A DNA stretch of 64,000 bases from contig NZ_BQYK01000003.1 in NCBI RefSeq assembly GCF_023168145.1, positions 84,260 to 148,259 of the forward strand. Reading direction: 5' to 3'. The position numbers and the translations under genes are program-made. The DNA comes from Sporosarcina sp. NCCP-2222. GTDB taxonomy: Bacteria; Bacillota; Bacilli; Bacillales_A; Planococcaceae. Below the pieces are notes generated by a model. The model worked only from the letters and a program-made list of their open reading frames with translations. It made no database searches and was not told the origin of the DNA. How positions within the stretch are numbered: the first letter of the stretch is position 1; every line of letters begins with the position of its first letter. Positions 1 to 8,897 of the stretch are shown here, piece by piece.

Positions 1-413
1 TGGCTTGATACAGGCAGCAATGCACGCAAAAAGGCAGTATCCAGACCGAATGTGAGCAAATATAAAATGTTCTCGACAGTCGCAAACCCTAAGGAAACAC
101 TCGCCCCATATAAAATGCCGTCATATGCATCTTCAAATTCAACATGTCTAAAGATAGCGATTAGTAAAATTAACCATTTGAAGAATTCCTCAAGCCAGCT
201 TGTGAACACCGCATTTCGAATAAATTCATTAGAAAATACATGTTCTTCCTCAAAAACATGCTGCATAAACAGGATCGGGAAAGTCATGACGGCGCCGTAT
301 ATGAATGTGTGAAATAACGTCTTGGATGGCTCTGTAGCGATCTGTTTACGTAAATAAAGATAACTGAAAAGCGCCAAGCCAGGCGCTATTGCCACAGTTA
401 GCAAAATAATCAT
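1..413 (-). CDS. prsW: Intramembrane protease PrsW, N-terminal part (cut by window edge)
   Basis: Reading leftward from ATG at 413, 137 codons are present and the frame runs off the window still open. The visible part is strongly hydrophobic with several membrane segments. It carries the PrsW hallmark Glu-Glu pair at residues 75-76 (WLEEFFKW) and a second conserved ENIL motif near residue 114; the last residues (RALLPVSS) lead into the segment where the family has its conserved His. In B. subtilis PrsW makes the site-1 cut in the anti-sigma factor RsiW and lies beside ypdA, as here. The local anti-sigma gene in this window is rsiX, not rsiW, so no substrate can be assigned from context. Family assignment is firm from motif and neighbour; the C-terminal half is not visible. 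Confidence 0.88.
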   Translation of the reverse strand, partial: MIILLTVAIAPGLALFSYLYLRKQIATEPSKTLFHTFIYGAVMTFPILFMQHVFEEEHVFSNEFIRNAVFTSWLEEFFKWLILLIAIFRHVEFEDAYDGILYGASVSLGFATVENILYLLTFGLDTAFLRALLPVSS

Positions 414-475
414 GACCGGGCCCCCTTTCCCGCCATTATATCATGTTTCCATTGGCACAAGATGTGTGTTTACAA

Positions 476-1486
476 TTATTTTACTAATCCATCCTTAGAT
501 GCAGATGATATATTGCCTGCATCTCTTTTTGCCTGTATATCTCTGGCTATGAGGCCGCCATGTTCTTTGCCGTTCTCAATGAAAATCTCATTGGCATTGT
601 TGCCAGCTGCGATGACGCCTGCAATATATAACCCAGCAACAGTCGTTTCCATGGTGGCCGGGTCAAAAAGAGGCCGACCGCTTGCATCTTCTATCTGAAT
701 GCCCGCGTTTCGCAAGAAATCATGATCTGGATGATACCCGATCATTGCGAATACATATTCATTATCAATGACAAATTGCTCTCCCTCTTTTTCGATTGTG
801 ACCGTATCCTCGGTAATCTCCATTACCGCAGAATTAAAGTGCATTTGTATTAATTCATTCCTTACAAGGCTATCAAAACCAGGTAAAATCCACGGTTTCA
901 CGCTAGGCGAATATGTGTCGCCCCGATAAACAACTGTGACTTCTGCACCTGCCCTTTGGAGCTCAAGCGCGGCATCTACGGCTGAATTTTTGCCGCCAAT
1001 GACGACCACTTTCTTACGAAAATATGGGTGACCCTCTTTAAAGTAATGAAAGACATTCGGGAGTTCTTCTCCGGGTATTCCCAACTGATTTGGATTATCA
1101 TAATAGCCTGTCGCGACGACAACATAATCGGAAGCATACTCGCCACAGGTCGTAGAAACATGGAATCCATCCCCGGCCTTCTGAATGCATTCGACTGTCT
1201 CATTACTGTGAATCGGCAAATTCATTAATTCAGCAACCGTCCGATAGTATACAAGTGCATCCAATCGTTTCGGCTTCTCTTTTGCTGTAATAAACGGAAT
1301 ATCCCCAATCGACAACTTAATACTCGAACTGAAGAAAGTTTGATGTGTAGGATACCGGTAGATAGATTCTACAATATTCCCTTTTTCAATAATGAGGATA
1401 TCTAATCCAATTTTTTGCAACTCAATAGCCGCAGATAATCCACATGGACCTCCACCGACAATAATTGCATCTTTTTTTATAACCAA
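476..1486 (-). CDS. ypdA: YpdA family bacillithiol disulfide reductase (FAD/NADPH)
   Basis: Flavoprotein of about 336 residues with an N-terminal FAD-binding GGGPCG motif near residue 10, a second dinucleotide-binding site (VVVIGGKNSAVDAALEL) near the middle and a C-terminal IAGVIAAGNNANEIFIENG segment. All three match B. subtilis YpdA, which reduces bacillithiol disulfide using NADPH. I prefer the TTG at 1486 over the upstream TTG at 1495 because the AAGGAG ribosome site touches the latter but lies nine bases before the former. It follows the phosphoesterase gene by 14 bp and precedes prsW, as in other Bacillales. The C-terminus (about ten Ser/Lys-rich residues) is a little longer than I remember for B. 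subtilis. Confidence 0.9.
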   Translation of the reverse strand: MVIKKDAIIVGGGPCGLSAAIELQKIGLDILIIEKGNIVESIYRYPTHQTFFSSSIKLSIGDIPFITAKEKPKRLDALVYYRTVAELMNLPIHSNETVECIQKAGDGFHVSTTCGEYASDYVVVATGYYDNPNQLGIPGEELPNVFHYFKEGHPYFRKKVVVIGGKNSAVDAALELQRAGAEVTVVYRGDTYSPSVKPWILPGFDSLVRNELIQMHFNSAVMEITEDTVTIEKEGEQFVIDNEYVFAMIGYHPDHDFLRNAGIQIEDASGRPLFDPATMETTVAGLYIAGVIAAGNNANEIFIENGKEHGGLIARDIQAKRDAGNISSASKDGLVK

Positions 1487-1500
1487 CTTTGTCAACTCCT

Positions 1501-2295
1501 TCAGTTACCATCATTCAATCCATAATGGATGTGTAATATATGACATTCGGGAGGTGCGCCAAATCGAAGCGGAAGCATGGACGTGCCATATCCATTGCTA
1601 ATAAGCTGGGCTGTTTGGCCATCTATTGTAAAAGCTCCCTTATCATGCAATCCGAAAGGCCCCAGACGAATTTGCCCGCCATGTGTATGTCCTGCCAGCA
1701 GGACAGTTGGATTCGTCTGTTCCCTGACTTTACGGAACAATGAGGGAGTATGCGTGACCCATAAGGAATACTTGTCTTGTTCAAGTCCTTTCAACGCTGC
1801 ATGTATATCGACATTTTTGCTAGAAGGGTCGTCTGTTCCGGCAATGATCCAATCTGGATGTCCTGGAATCGGAACATTCTCATTGTCTAAGATATGGCCA
1901 TGGCATGCCTGGAAAATTTGACGTATGGCCACTTCTCCAACTTCCCTGTCATTGTTGCCCCAAATATAATAGACTGCCTTGCCTAAGGCGGCCAATTTTT
2001 CGACATTCTGTTGCACACGTTTGATGGGGACCCCATTTTCGGCCAAGTCCCCTCCAATGATAACAACATCCATGTCTCCATGTTTTTTAATTTTCTTAAT
2101 TAAACGGTTATCGATCACCCGCCGATGAATATCAGAAATAAAAAAAACAGATAATTTTTTCTGTCGATGGGTTCCCCCGGCAATATCCATTTTGTGAAGC
2201 CTTACATTTCTCTGGCGGGCCGTCATGAACATCCAAAAGACCATGCCGCTCACCGCCAGTGTAAAAATGCCGGTTCCTTTCAATAATCGCTTCAT
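1501..2295 (-). CDS. Membrane-anchored metallophosphoesterase (YpbG-like)
   Basis: About 264 residues: one N-terminal membrane anchor followed by a calcineurin-like phosphoesterase domain. Metal-binding motifs are visible in order: FISDIHRR (D-x-H), IIGGDLAENG (GGD), WGNNDREVG (GNND), THTPSLF and LAGHTHGGQIRLG (GHTHGGQ). The last is typical of the YkuE/YpbG branch. The start at 2295 is preferred to the upstream ATG-frame extension because a purine-rich GGCAGGTG site precedes it and the membrane segment then lies at the very N-terminus. The catalytic domain would face outside or the membrane surface; the natural substrate is not evident from sequence. It sits between the LysM protein gene and ypdA in the conserved ypb cluster. 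Confidence 0.82.
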   Translation of the reverse strand: MKRLLKGTGIFTLAVSGMVFWMFMTARQRNVRLHKMDIAGGTHRQKKLSVFFISDIHRRVIDNRLIKKIKKHGDMDVVIIGGDLAENGVPIKRVQQNVEKLAALGKAVYYIWGNNDREVGEVAIRQIFQACHGHILDNENVPIPGHPDWIIAGTDDPSSKNVDIHAALKGLEQDKYSLWVTHTPSLFRKVREQTNPTVLLAGHTHGGQIRLGPFGLHDKGAFTIDGQTAQLISNGYGTSMLPLRFGAPPECHILHIHYGLNDGN

Positions 2296-2390
2296 TTCAC
2301 ACCTGCCATAAGAAAGAGGCAAAGCGGTTTCGACTTTGCCCCTTTCGAGTTTTCACTTCACGCTGCTTACAACTAGTAAATGCAACGGCA

Positions 2391-3086
2391 TTACGGAATG
2401 ATCAGTTTTTGCCCGACCCGTATTTCATTAGAAGAAAGTCCATTTGCCTGCTTGATTTTTTCAACACCGATATCCGAGCCATAATAATTGACCGAAATTC
2501 TATATAGAGTCTCGTCTTTCTTTACAATATGAACTTTGCCGGATTGTTGACTTGCAACTTGGGTATTTTCCTGTTTTTTCTCTGGTTTTTTCTCAGGCTT
2601 CTTTTCAGGCTTTTGTTCCGGCTGTTTTTCCGGTTTCGACGTTTCCTGTTTCACAGGCTTTTCGGCAGTCTGATCTTTAGAAGCTTGGTTTTGTCCAGAT
2701 TCCTTATCGTCATCTGTTTGACCTTTAGTATCAGTATTGCCATCATCTTTGTCCTCATCCTCTGCTCCAGCTGTCTGAGACGAATCACCGCTTCCAGGAG
2801 ACGGGGAATGCACATCATACTGAACACCATTATCTTCAATTTGGGCAGTATTGGATTTATCATCTTGATTGTAGAAGTTATAAATAACATAGCCAAAAAT
2901 GACAATTGGAATTAGTGTAAATACACCTAAGATCGTATTGATCAAGGTAAAATTGGACTTCTTTTTAGAACGCCTGCCTCTTCCATGAACTTCTGAACGT
3001 GACGGTAGTTCGGAAATCGATTCCTTGTCCATTTCAATTTCTTTTCTATGCTCTTCAAATTCATATTCATAATCATTATTTTTCAT
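2391..3086 (-). CDS. ypbE: Single-pass membrane protein with C-terminal LysM domain (YpbE-like)
   Basis: Roughly 231 residues. Acidic N-terminal cytoplasmic segment, a basic patch (GRGRRSKKKS), one membrane helix near residues 48-70, a long low-complexity linker rich in Asp/Ser/Gly and then Lys/Pro/Glu (repeated EKKPEKK), and a C-terminal LysM domain of about 45 residues (VHIVKKDETLYRIS to VGQKLIIP). LysM binds peptidoglycan, so the linker probably spans the wall. The start at 3086 follows an AGGAG site by nine bases; the track-style TTG two codons earlier is too close. Gene position next to recS and ypbB matches B. subtilis ypbE. No enzymatic domain is present, so it is an anchor or scaffold; its exact role is unknown to me. 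Confidence 0.82.
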   Translation of the reverse strand: MKNNDYEYEFEEHRKEIEMDKESISELPSRSEVHGRGRRSKKKSNFTLINTILGVFTLIPIVIFGYVIYNFYNQDDKSNTAQIEDNGVQYDVHSPSPGSGDSSQTAGAEDEDKDDGNTDTKGQTDDDKESGQNQASKDQTAEKPVKQETSKPEKQPEQKPEKKPEKKPEKKQENTQVASQQSGKVHIVKKDETLYRISVNYYGSDIGVEKIKQANGLSSNEIRVGQKLIIP

Positions 3087-3163
3087 CGACAATTTCTCCT
3101 ATCGCCTCATGCTCTTCTTTATATTATGACGAATCATGTAGTAAATGTAAATGTACAAGAGTC

Positions 3164-4603
3164 TTATATTCCTAGAAGAACGTCAATTCTTTCTTCCCAC
3201 GCATAGGTCATTTTACGTTGTGGTTCTGTTGAAGCCACCTTCCACAGCCAATCCATTTCAGTCAAGCCGCATATGGAGCAACACTGCTTTCGGCTGTCGT
3301 CATATCTTTCTCCAAAGGCATTTAATATCTTTTTTCTAATACATACTTGGGAGTGGACAATCTCTAGCATCTTTTGTAAATCTATCTCTTTATTCTTCCT
3401 TAATTCGTCCAAACTAGTGCATACTTCCTCAACTGGCATCTGTGAAAGATAAAAGTCGACGACCCGTTGTGCCGTTTCTGACATACCTGCCATTGCAGCG
3501 GCATCAGTAAGACTTTTTCCCGCTTGAAGCCACTCGGTATAATGTAGGACACTGTTCCGGTCGGGCATATCATTCTGAATAATGAATCTCGTGATGTTTT
3601 CATCTTCCGGTGCATATAGAAGAACAGCACATGCAGGCTTCCCATCCCGTCCTGCCCTTCCAACTTCTTGAATGTATGAAGCCATCGTATTAGGAAGGTG
3701 TTCATGTATTATTTGGCGGATATTATCTTTGTGGATTCCCATGCCAAATGCATTGGTTGCACAAATCCATTCCACCTCACCTCTAATATATTGCTCTTGA
3801 ATAAGCGACCGGTCCACCTGCTCCTTGCCTGCGTGATACGCAGCTGCTGAAAACCCTTTTCTGGATAGAATAGATGCCAACTCATCCGCTCTTTTTCTCG
3901 AAGCAACATAGATAATGCCGGGTCCGGCGGTTTGTTCCAATCGACTTTCAATCCAAGCGGTTTTCTCATCAGATGCCATCTGCTCTACGACATAAGTAAT
4001 ATTGGGCCTATCAAGGGAATGCCTCTCCATAACCGGCATTTCCATATGTAAATACTTCGTAATGTCATCTATAACCTTTAGATCTGCTGTTGCTGTCAGT
4101 GCCAAAACTGGTGGCCGATTTCTGCCGAGAATCTCTCCAATCCGCAAGTAATCTGGACGGAAATCAAACCCCCATTGAGAAATGCAATGAGCTTCGTCCA
4201 CAACTATCAAGGACAACTTCAGCTGTTTCAGTCGCTCTTCGACTTTTCTCTGCAACAACATCTCAGGTGAAACGAAGATGAACTTATACAAATGGATTTG
4301 GGAGAGGATCCGGTTCTTGTCTTGAAATGATAAAAATGAGTTCAAGGCCGCGACTCTCTTCTCACCATTCCTTCTCATGGAAGACGATTGATCCTCCATC
4401 AAGGAAACTAGCGGAGAGATAACGATTGTGATGCCATTCAACAAATAAGAAGGTAATTGGTAACAAAGCGACTTGCCAGTTCCGGTTGGCAAGATAGCGA
4501 TTGTATCCTTACCTTGCAATACCGATCGGATAACGTTCTCCTGCCCTGGCCGAAAATTCCGGTAGCCAAATTTCTCATACAGCAAGTTTTGCAGGTCTGT
4601 CAT
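3164..4603 (-). CDS. recS: RecQ-family ATP-dependent DNA helicase RecS
   Basis: 479 residues with a full superfamily-2 helicase core: Walker A GTGKSLCYQLP near residue 43, DEAH box (VVDEAHCISQWG), motif III LALTATA, motif V/VI FGMGIHKDNIRQIIHEHLP and QEVGRAGRDG. After the core comes a short zinc-binding region (C-x-x-C, SICG) and no HRDC domain, which is the shorter RecS type rather than full-length RecQ. Its ATG overlaps the stop of ypbB by four bases (ATGA), showing translational coupling. The role is unwinding of recombination or replication intermediates. The gene pair ypbB-recS beside fer is the same as in B. subtilis. Confidence 0.93.
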   Translation of the reverse strand: MTDLQNLLYEKFGYRNFRPGQENVIRSVLQGKDTIAILPTGTGKSLCYQLPSYLLNGITIVISPLVSLMEDQSSSMRRNGEKRVAALNSFLSFQDKNRILSQIHLYKFIFVSPEMLLQRKVEERLKQLKLSLIVVDEAHCISQWGFDFRPDYLRIGEILGRNRPPVLALTATADLKVIDDITKYLHMEMPVMERHSLDRPNITYVVEQMASDEKTAWIESRLEQTAGPGIIYVASRKRADELASILSRKGFSAAAYHAGKEQVDRSLIQEQYIRGEVEWICATNAFGMGIHKDNIRQIIHEHLPNTMASYIQEVGRAGRDGKPACAVLLYAPEDENITRFIIQNDMPDRNSVLHYTEWLQAGKSLTDAAAMAGMSETAQRVVDFYLSQMPVEEVCTSLDELRKNKEIDLQKMLEIVHSQVCIRKKILNAFGERYDDSRKQCCSICGLTEMDWLWKVASTEPQRKMTYAWEERIDVLLGI

Positions 4604-5637
4604 TTTCCGCCTCCCAACTTGGAGCCTAGTATAAGGCGAAGCTGAAAATAACTCAATTCGCCAAACTCTTGTTTTAACATTCGTAATCTTCTAGTCCCCA
4701 ATTCCTCTACTTTTAAAACTACCTCATTTACCTGTTTGGATAAAACAAAGTCTGTTAATGGGAAAGTCTTATCATTAATGGCCATTTCCACAAAATGATC
4801 CTCTATCGTACTCAATTTCAGCCTCCGGACTGTTGCAATCTCCTCAACGTTCATCCCTTTCGCAAAGAGCCGTCTCGTTTGATCAGCCGAGTCGGTCAAG
4901 TATAATGAACTTTTTACACCTTCCGCAGCTTGTAATAAAAATGGATAGTCACGTTCCTCATGGATGACATCCAGCAGTCTATGCAAACCCTCGATAAACT
5001 CCAAATAGACAGATAGAGGTGACATCTGTAATTCCTCCGCTAACTGATCCCATGTCCTTCCTGTGATAGAAAAGCCGGATAGCCTGCTCACTATAATGAG
5101 TTTTTGCCTATCTTTCATCCCACTTGCCTGAAGCGCATTCTTTAACTCGCCTCCAATCTTTCGTGGAAACTCTTTATTCTCAAGCGGTAGATGCCGCGCC
5201 ATTCCTTTGACGAAAAGTTGCACTTCCCGATCTGTCTGAATGGGCATAAACGACTTGATCCCTTCCTTGAAATATGAAATCGTTTGAATGGCGAGTGCCA
5301 GCCGATGAAAGAAGACGATTTCATTTCCACGATAGTCCCATCCATTAAAATAGCAAGAATCCAGTTCTTTCACCTTTTGCAAGCCTGTTTTGCTAACATA
5401 TAGCCTTCCGTCAGCTTCCTTCACATAGCCGTCTGCAAGCAACCTATAAAGATGAGTTTCATATGTTTCCGCATCCAATTTAGAAAGTACGGAAAAGAAC
5501 GGCTTTAAATTAAAATATTGGACGTCCTGTAATGTTTGACTCGATTTTTTTCCACGAAAGATATGCAAACATGCATTTTTCGAGCGTTCGCCATTCATTT
5601 TTGACACCATGAACAAGATGAGTGAAGATAACTCCAT
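4600..5637 (-). CDS. ypbB: Helix-turn-helix domain protein YpbB
   Basis: About 345 residues. The C-terminal part (VEEIATVRRLKLSTIEDHFVEMAI) is the helix-turn-helix found in YpbB and in the C-terminus of some RecQ proteins; the rest is alpha-helical without catalytic motifs. It overlaps recS by four bases, so the two proteins are made together, which fits a partner or DNA-binding accessory of the RecS helicase (inference). The start at 5637 is chosen over 5643 because the AAGGGG site lies eight bases before it. Divergent from the ferredoxin gene, with a 108-bp shared promoter region. Confidence 0.8.
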   Translation of the reverse strand: MELSSLILFMVSKMNGERSKNACLHIFRGKKSSQTLQDVQYFNLKPFFSVLSKLDAETYETHLYRLLADGYVKEADGRLYVSKTGLQKVKELDSCYFNGWDYRGNEIVFFHRLALAIQTISYFKEGIKSFMPIQTDREVQLFVKGMARHLPLENKEFPRKIGGELKNALQASGMKDRQKLIIVSRLSGFSITGRTWDQLAEELQMSPLSVYLEFIEGLHRLLDVIHEERDYPFLLQAAEGVKSSLYLTDSADQTRRLFAKGMNVEEIATVRRLKLSTIEDHFVEMAINDKTFPLTDFVLSKQVNEVVLKVEELGTRRLRMLKQEFGELSYFQLRLILGSKLGGGK

Positions 5638-5715
5638 GCCCATTTCCCCTTTTAAGATGTTTTATTGTTGAAAACTACCCGAAACAGATTTAGAATGGTA
5701 TGGGAGCAATGATAG

Positions 5716-6006
<291 letters not shown>

Positions 6007-6012
6007 TCAGAC

Positions 6013-6047
6013 ATTCGAGAGCTTCTAGGAGCTTTCGAATTTTTTTT
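6013..6047 (+). terminator. Rho-independent terminator of fer
   Basis: Inverted repeat ATTCGAGAGCTT / GGAGCTTTCGAAT with a 3-base loop, followed by eight T residues, seven bases after the fer stop. Confidence 0.85.
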
Positions 6048-6049
6048 GA

Positions 6050-6100
6050 AACAAACAAACCGGCAAACTGATATGATTCAGTTCGCCGGTTTGTTTGTTT
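6050..6100 (-). terminator. Terminator of ribU
   Basis: Long perfect stem (about 20 bp, with one unpaired base) made of the AAACAAACAAACCGGC arm and its complement, ending one base from the ribU stop. On the minus strand it runs into TTTGTTTGTTTC. It lies back-to-back with the fer terminator. Confidence 0.75.
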
Positions 6101-6682
6101 TTACGCCATTAATTGATGCTGCTGCTTGAAAATCCATTTATGCAGGCTCTTATACAAGAGCAAGAAAACAACCATTAACAAAGCGCCTTTTATAAGATTG
6201 AATGGTAAAATGCCTTTGACGATGACATCGAACATGGCATCTCCCACGTATGGTGGCATATTCAAGAAATACGAATACATTGGCAAAAAGACAGCATAAT
6301 TCAATACACTCATGCCGACAGCCATGGAAACCGTTCCGATAATTAATCCGGCTGTCAAACCTTTTGTCGATTGTACTCTTTTAAAGATATAGTATATTGG
6401 CATAATGAACAGGACGCCTGTTGTAAAGTTGGCAATTTCACCAACTGGAACTCCCGTGGGACTTCCGGACATAAACCAATACAATACATTTTTCAATAAC
6501 TCTACCGAAATACCCGCTATCGGCCCCATTGTCATGATCGCCAATACAGCTGGAATTTCACTGAAATCGACCTTCAAGAATGGTGGTAATGCTGGCAATG
6601 GGAAATTCAACTGCATCAATACAGTCGAGATGCTCCCAAGCATTGCGATGAGAATCATCTTTCGCAACTTTTTGTTGCTCAT
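6101..6682 (-). CDS. ribU: Riboflavin ECF transporter S component (RibU/FmnP)
   Basis: About 193 residues with five or six membrane helices, the size and pattern of the ECF-type substrate-binding S component. It begins with a Lys-rich MSNKKLRKMILIAMLG segment like B. subtilis FmnP (YpaA). Start at 6682 is set by AAGGAGAGAG eight bases upstream; the longer frame starting at 6709 lacks a ribosome site. The protein binds riboflavin and works with a shared energising module (EcfA/A'/T), not encoded here. The upstream FMN riboswitch gives direct support for the substrate. Confidence 0.93.
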   Translation of the reverse strand: MSNKKLRKMILIAMLGSISTVLMQLNFPLPALPPFLKVDFSEIPAVLAIMTMGPIAGISVELLKNVLYWFMSGSPTGVPVGEIANFTTGVLFIMPIYYIFKRVQSTKGLTAGLIIGTVSMAVGMSVLNYAVFLPMYSYFLNMPPYVGDAMFDVIVKGILPFNLIKGALLMVVFLLLYKSLHKWIFKQQHQLMA

Positions 6683-6750
6683 TTGTTCCTCTCTCCTTTT
6701 GCGATTCACTTCAAAAAGAGGAAAGGCTGTACCGAATGTTGTGTTGTCAT

Positions 6751-6783
6751 GAAAAATCCCCTAAAGCGTTTGCTTCAGGGGAA
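6751..6783 (-). terminator. Attenuator hairpin of the FMN riboswitch
   Basis: On the minus strand CCCCTGAAGC / GCTTTAGGGG with a four-base loop is followed by ATTTTTC, between the riboswitch and ribU. This is the expected transcription-terminating expression platform when FMN is bound. Confidence 0.8.
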
Positions 6784-6883
6784 GGCAAGTTTAAATAAAG
6801 GTATCCAAAAATCAACATGATTTGGACCCATACTTAAATAACCTCTCTTTTTGCGGACAACACAAAAAGACGGCCATACCTTC

Positions 6884-7006
6884 ACCTTCTCCCATCCAGA
6901 CTATACTGTCGGCTCCGGAATCTCACCGGAATCAGCTGTTACGCTCGCGGGCTAGGAAGTGACCTTCCATTTCCGCCGGTCGGGAATTGCACCCTGCCCC
7001 GAAGAT
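6884..7006 (-). promoter_or_regulatory. FMN riboswitch (RFN element)
   Basis: Reading the minus strand from 7006, the conserved RFN blocks appear in order: ATCTTCGGGGCAGGGTG, AATTCCCGACCGGCGG, AGCCCGCGA, GATTCCGGTGAGATTCCGG, GCCGACAGTATAGTC and TGGATGGGAGAAGGT. This is a complete aptamer of about 123 nt. Together with the downstream hairpin it should switch off ribU when FMN is plentiful. Confidence 0.96.
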
Positions 7007-7089
7007 GAATCAATATTTTATTACATCACTATTGTATACAAAAAAAATGATCTTGTAAACATTCCAGTTTACAAGATCAACTTGAGCTG

Positions 7090-8295
7090 TTACTCGGGCA
7101 GTACTATTGGGTTGGCACCGACCGGTATCGGCAGCGGTTTTGTTAGATCATACTTGCCAAATTGGGTCTGAACTATATTCTTCAGTTGAATGGAATTATT
7201 GAAATTGCTTGCAGTCAGCATGAACCCCTCAATCATTTCATTTACTACTGCTTGATCGATTGAGTCTAAATCAAGTTCTTTCGAGAACGAAATAACAGCA
7301 ACGCCTTTTTCTACTGAGACATTATAGTCCAATTGAGCAGGTATAACACTCTCAACAATATCATTTTGTGGAGCTTTCATGGCGAGCAGCGCATCGGATA
7401 CTGTACTCGTGTCACCATTTTCATATGGAATCAAATATATTTCGCCTGATGGCATCATGTACTTGTAATACGGCAATTCCCTGTCGAGCGGCACTGGAGC
7501 TGCCCTTCCAACCGGACCGAGTTCAGCCGGCTTGCCTGATTCATCCACGACTTGAAAGAACTTTTTATCAGTAAATGTCTCCTTCGCTGAATCGAAATAA
7601 GAAGTTATCGTCCCCGCAGAAAGATCATAGCCGTGATCAGCAGGCACTTCATTTTGTACCGTATCACCGGACTCATAGATTTTTCCCTTGTATGGATGAT
7701 ATTCATCAAATCCAAGATCACTTTCAGGCACTTTCGTTGCGTACTGATTGTATAAAGCAACACTGTCGAGTTCTTTTTCCTGTATATCGTTCTCCACTTG
7801 TTCTTTCGGCAGTAGAACGGTTACCGGAACTACATTAGCAGAATGGATAAGACCAATATGGAACGGATACTGGTTTACTGTTTCATCTGGCAGCACAATA
7901 TGGCTATCCATCGCTGAGGCCATAGTATATAGCGCACCAGTTTCCCCCTCACTATCCATAGCCGCTTCACTAGTTTGCCCTTTATCATCTGACATATCCA
8001 TCGAACGTTTCTGGTTGAAGAGCTCGACTTCCGCCTCCTCCGTTTTACTGTCCATTGCTCCTTCATTCTGCTTGAGTAAGGAAGGGATCAACAGACTGAC
8101 GACAAGCATGGCAGCAATGGCAATGAATGCAGGCACCCATTTACGTACTTTACGTTTCCGTGAGCTGGGTTCAATCAGTCGCTCATCTTTCTTTAGCCGG
8201 GCTAAAATATCTTCTGCAGATCGATGGTCTTCCATTTTCGGCATGGAGTGAAGGAGTTTTTCTAGTTTGTCGTCGTTCCAATTATTATTCGCCAT
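7090..8295 (-). CDS. rsiX: Anti-sigma factor RsiX
   Basis: 401 residues with a short cytoplasmic N-terminal domain (about 50 residues, ending in basic RKRKVRKW), one membrane helix near residues 49-70, and a long extracellular part. The N-terminal segment should bind SigX; the outer domain (duplicated fold with SISFSKELDLDS-like and GEIYLIPYENG segments) is the sensing part. Immediately follows sigX (the sigX stop TGA is directly followed by the rsiX ATG), the standard sigma/anti-sigma pair. Length is a little above the roughly 370 residues of B. subtilis RsiX. Assignment rests on the sigX-res context and topology more than on recognisable sequence motifs. Confidence 0.85.
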   Translation of the reverse strand: MANNNWNDDKLEKLLHSMPKMEDHRSAEDILARLKKDERLIEPSSRKRKVRKWVPAFIAIAAMLVVSLLIPSLLKQNEGAMDSKTEEAEVELFNQKRSMDMSDDKGQTSEAAMDSEGETGALYTMASAMDSHIVLPDETVNQYPFHIGLIHSANVVPVTVLLPKEQVENDIQEKELDSVALYNQYATKVPESDLGFDEYHPYKGKIYESGDTVQNEVPADHGYDLSAGTITSYFDSAKETFTDKKFFQVVDESGKPAELGPVGRAAPVPLDRELPYYKYMMPSGEIYLIPYENGDTSTVSDALLAMKAPQNDIVESVIPAQLDYNVSVEKGVAVISFSKELDLDSIDQAVVNEMIEGFMLTASNFNNSIQLKNIVQTQFGKYDLTKPLPIPVGANPIVLPE

Positions 8296-8823
8296 TCATC
8301 TTCCCCCTTCTGCCGAAAGAGCTTGTAACTTCTTCTGCAAAGTTTTAATCGCCCTATGCTGTGTCGTTTTTACTTTTCCTTCTGTCCATCCAAGCGCCTC
8401 CGCCGTTTCTGCGATCGAGAAATCTTGAAAGTATCTCATGACAATAACCATCTTTTGATCTCCCGTACACGTGTCCAAAGCGTTAAGCATTTGTTTCATT
8501 TCCTCATTCAACTCGGCAATTTCCACTGGGGACCGGGCTGAAGACATCAATTCGCTCTTTTCCCAATCAAACGTATCAAAAACATGTTTCTGTCGGACAG
8601 TTTTCTTGCGAAAATGGTCGATCGCGACGTTTTTGGCAATGGAAAAGAGCCAGGTTTTTTCTGTACTCTTCCCTTCAAAGCCTGCGTACGCTTTCAATAC
8701 ACGAATATATACCTCATGCATTAAGTCCTCTGATTGGGATCGGTCACCGGTTAAGTAGATTAAAAAATTAAAGACGTCTTGATGGTATTGATCATATAGC
8801 CTGTGGAAAACGGAGTCATCCAC
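8296..8823 (-). CDS. sigX: ECF-type RNA polymerase sigma factor SigX
   Basis: 175 residues. Region 2 is clear (YDQYHQDVFNFLIYLTGDRSQSEDLMHEVYIRVLKAY ending in the -10-recognition TWLFSIAKNVAIDHFRK block) and region 4 is present (VIVMRYFQDFSIAETAEALGWTEGKVKTTQHRAIKTL), with no regions 1 or 3: an ECF sigma. GTG start with a GGGGGG ribosome site. In B. subtilis SigX controls cell-envelope charge genes and sits downstream of resE with rsiX next, exactly as here. A TGAAAC-N16-CGAC promoter upstream suggests autoregulation. Confidence 0.92.
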   Translation of the reverse strand: MDDSVFHRLYDQYHQDVFNFLIYLTGDRSQSEDLMHEVYIRVLKAYAGFEGKSTEKTWLFSIAKNVAIDHFRKKTVRQKHVFDTFDWEKSELMSSARSPVEIAELNEEMKQMLNALDTCTGDQKMVIVMRYFQDFSIAETAEALGWTEGKVKTTQHRAIKTLQKKLQALSAEGGR

Positions 8824-8847
8824 AAAATCCCCCCGTTCAATACATTA

Positions 8848-8873
8848 GTCGTAATTCAAGATGAAAAGTTTCA
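8848..8873 (-). promoter_or_regulatory. Putative autoregulatory ECF (SigX-type) promoter
   Basis: On the minus strand TGAAAC (8873-8868), 16 bases, then CGAC (8851-8848), 25 bp before the sigX GTG. This matches the ECF consensus (-35 with AAC, -10 CGWC) and the remembered SigX form TGTAAC-N17-CGAC, with one base less spacing. The -35 element lies in the loop of an inverted repeat described separately. Confidence 0.6.
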
Positions 8874-8890
8874 ACCGTTTCATCTTTGAA
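8855..8890. repeat. Inverted repeat between resE and sigX
   Basis: TTCAAGATGAAA (8855-8866) and TTTCATCTTTGAA (8878-8890) are complementary except for one bulged T. There is an 11-base loop, and no clear T-run follows on the minus strand, so it is not a textbook terminator for a promoter located upstream of sigX. It overlaps the proposed sigX promoter. Confidence 0.7.
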
Positions 8891-8897
8891 TAAAACA

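Noticed and set aside
462..698. Plus-strand frame opposite ypdA (78 codons)
   Set aside because: Antisense to a well-supported flavoprotein; no ribosome site.
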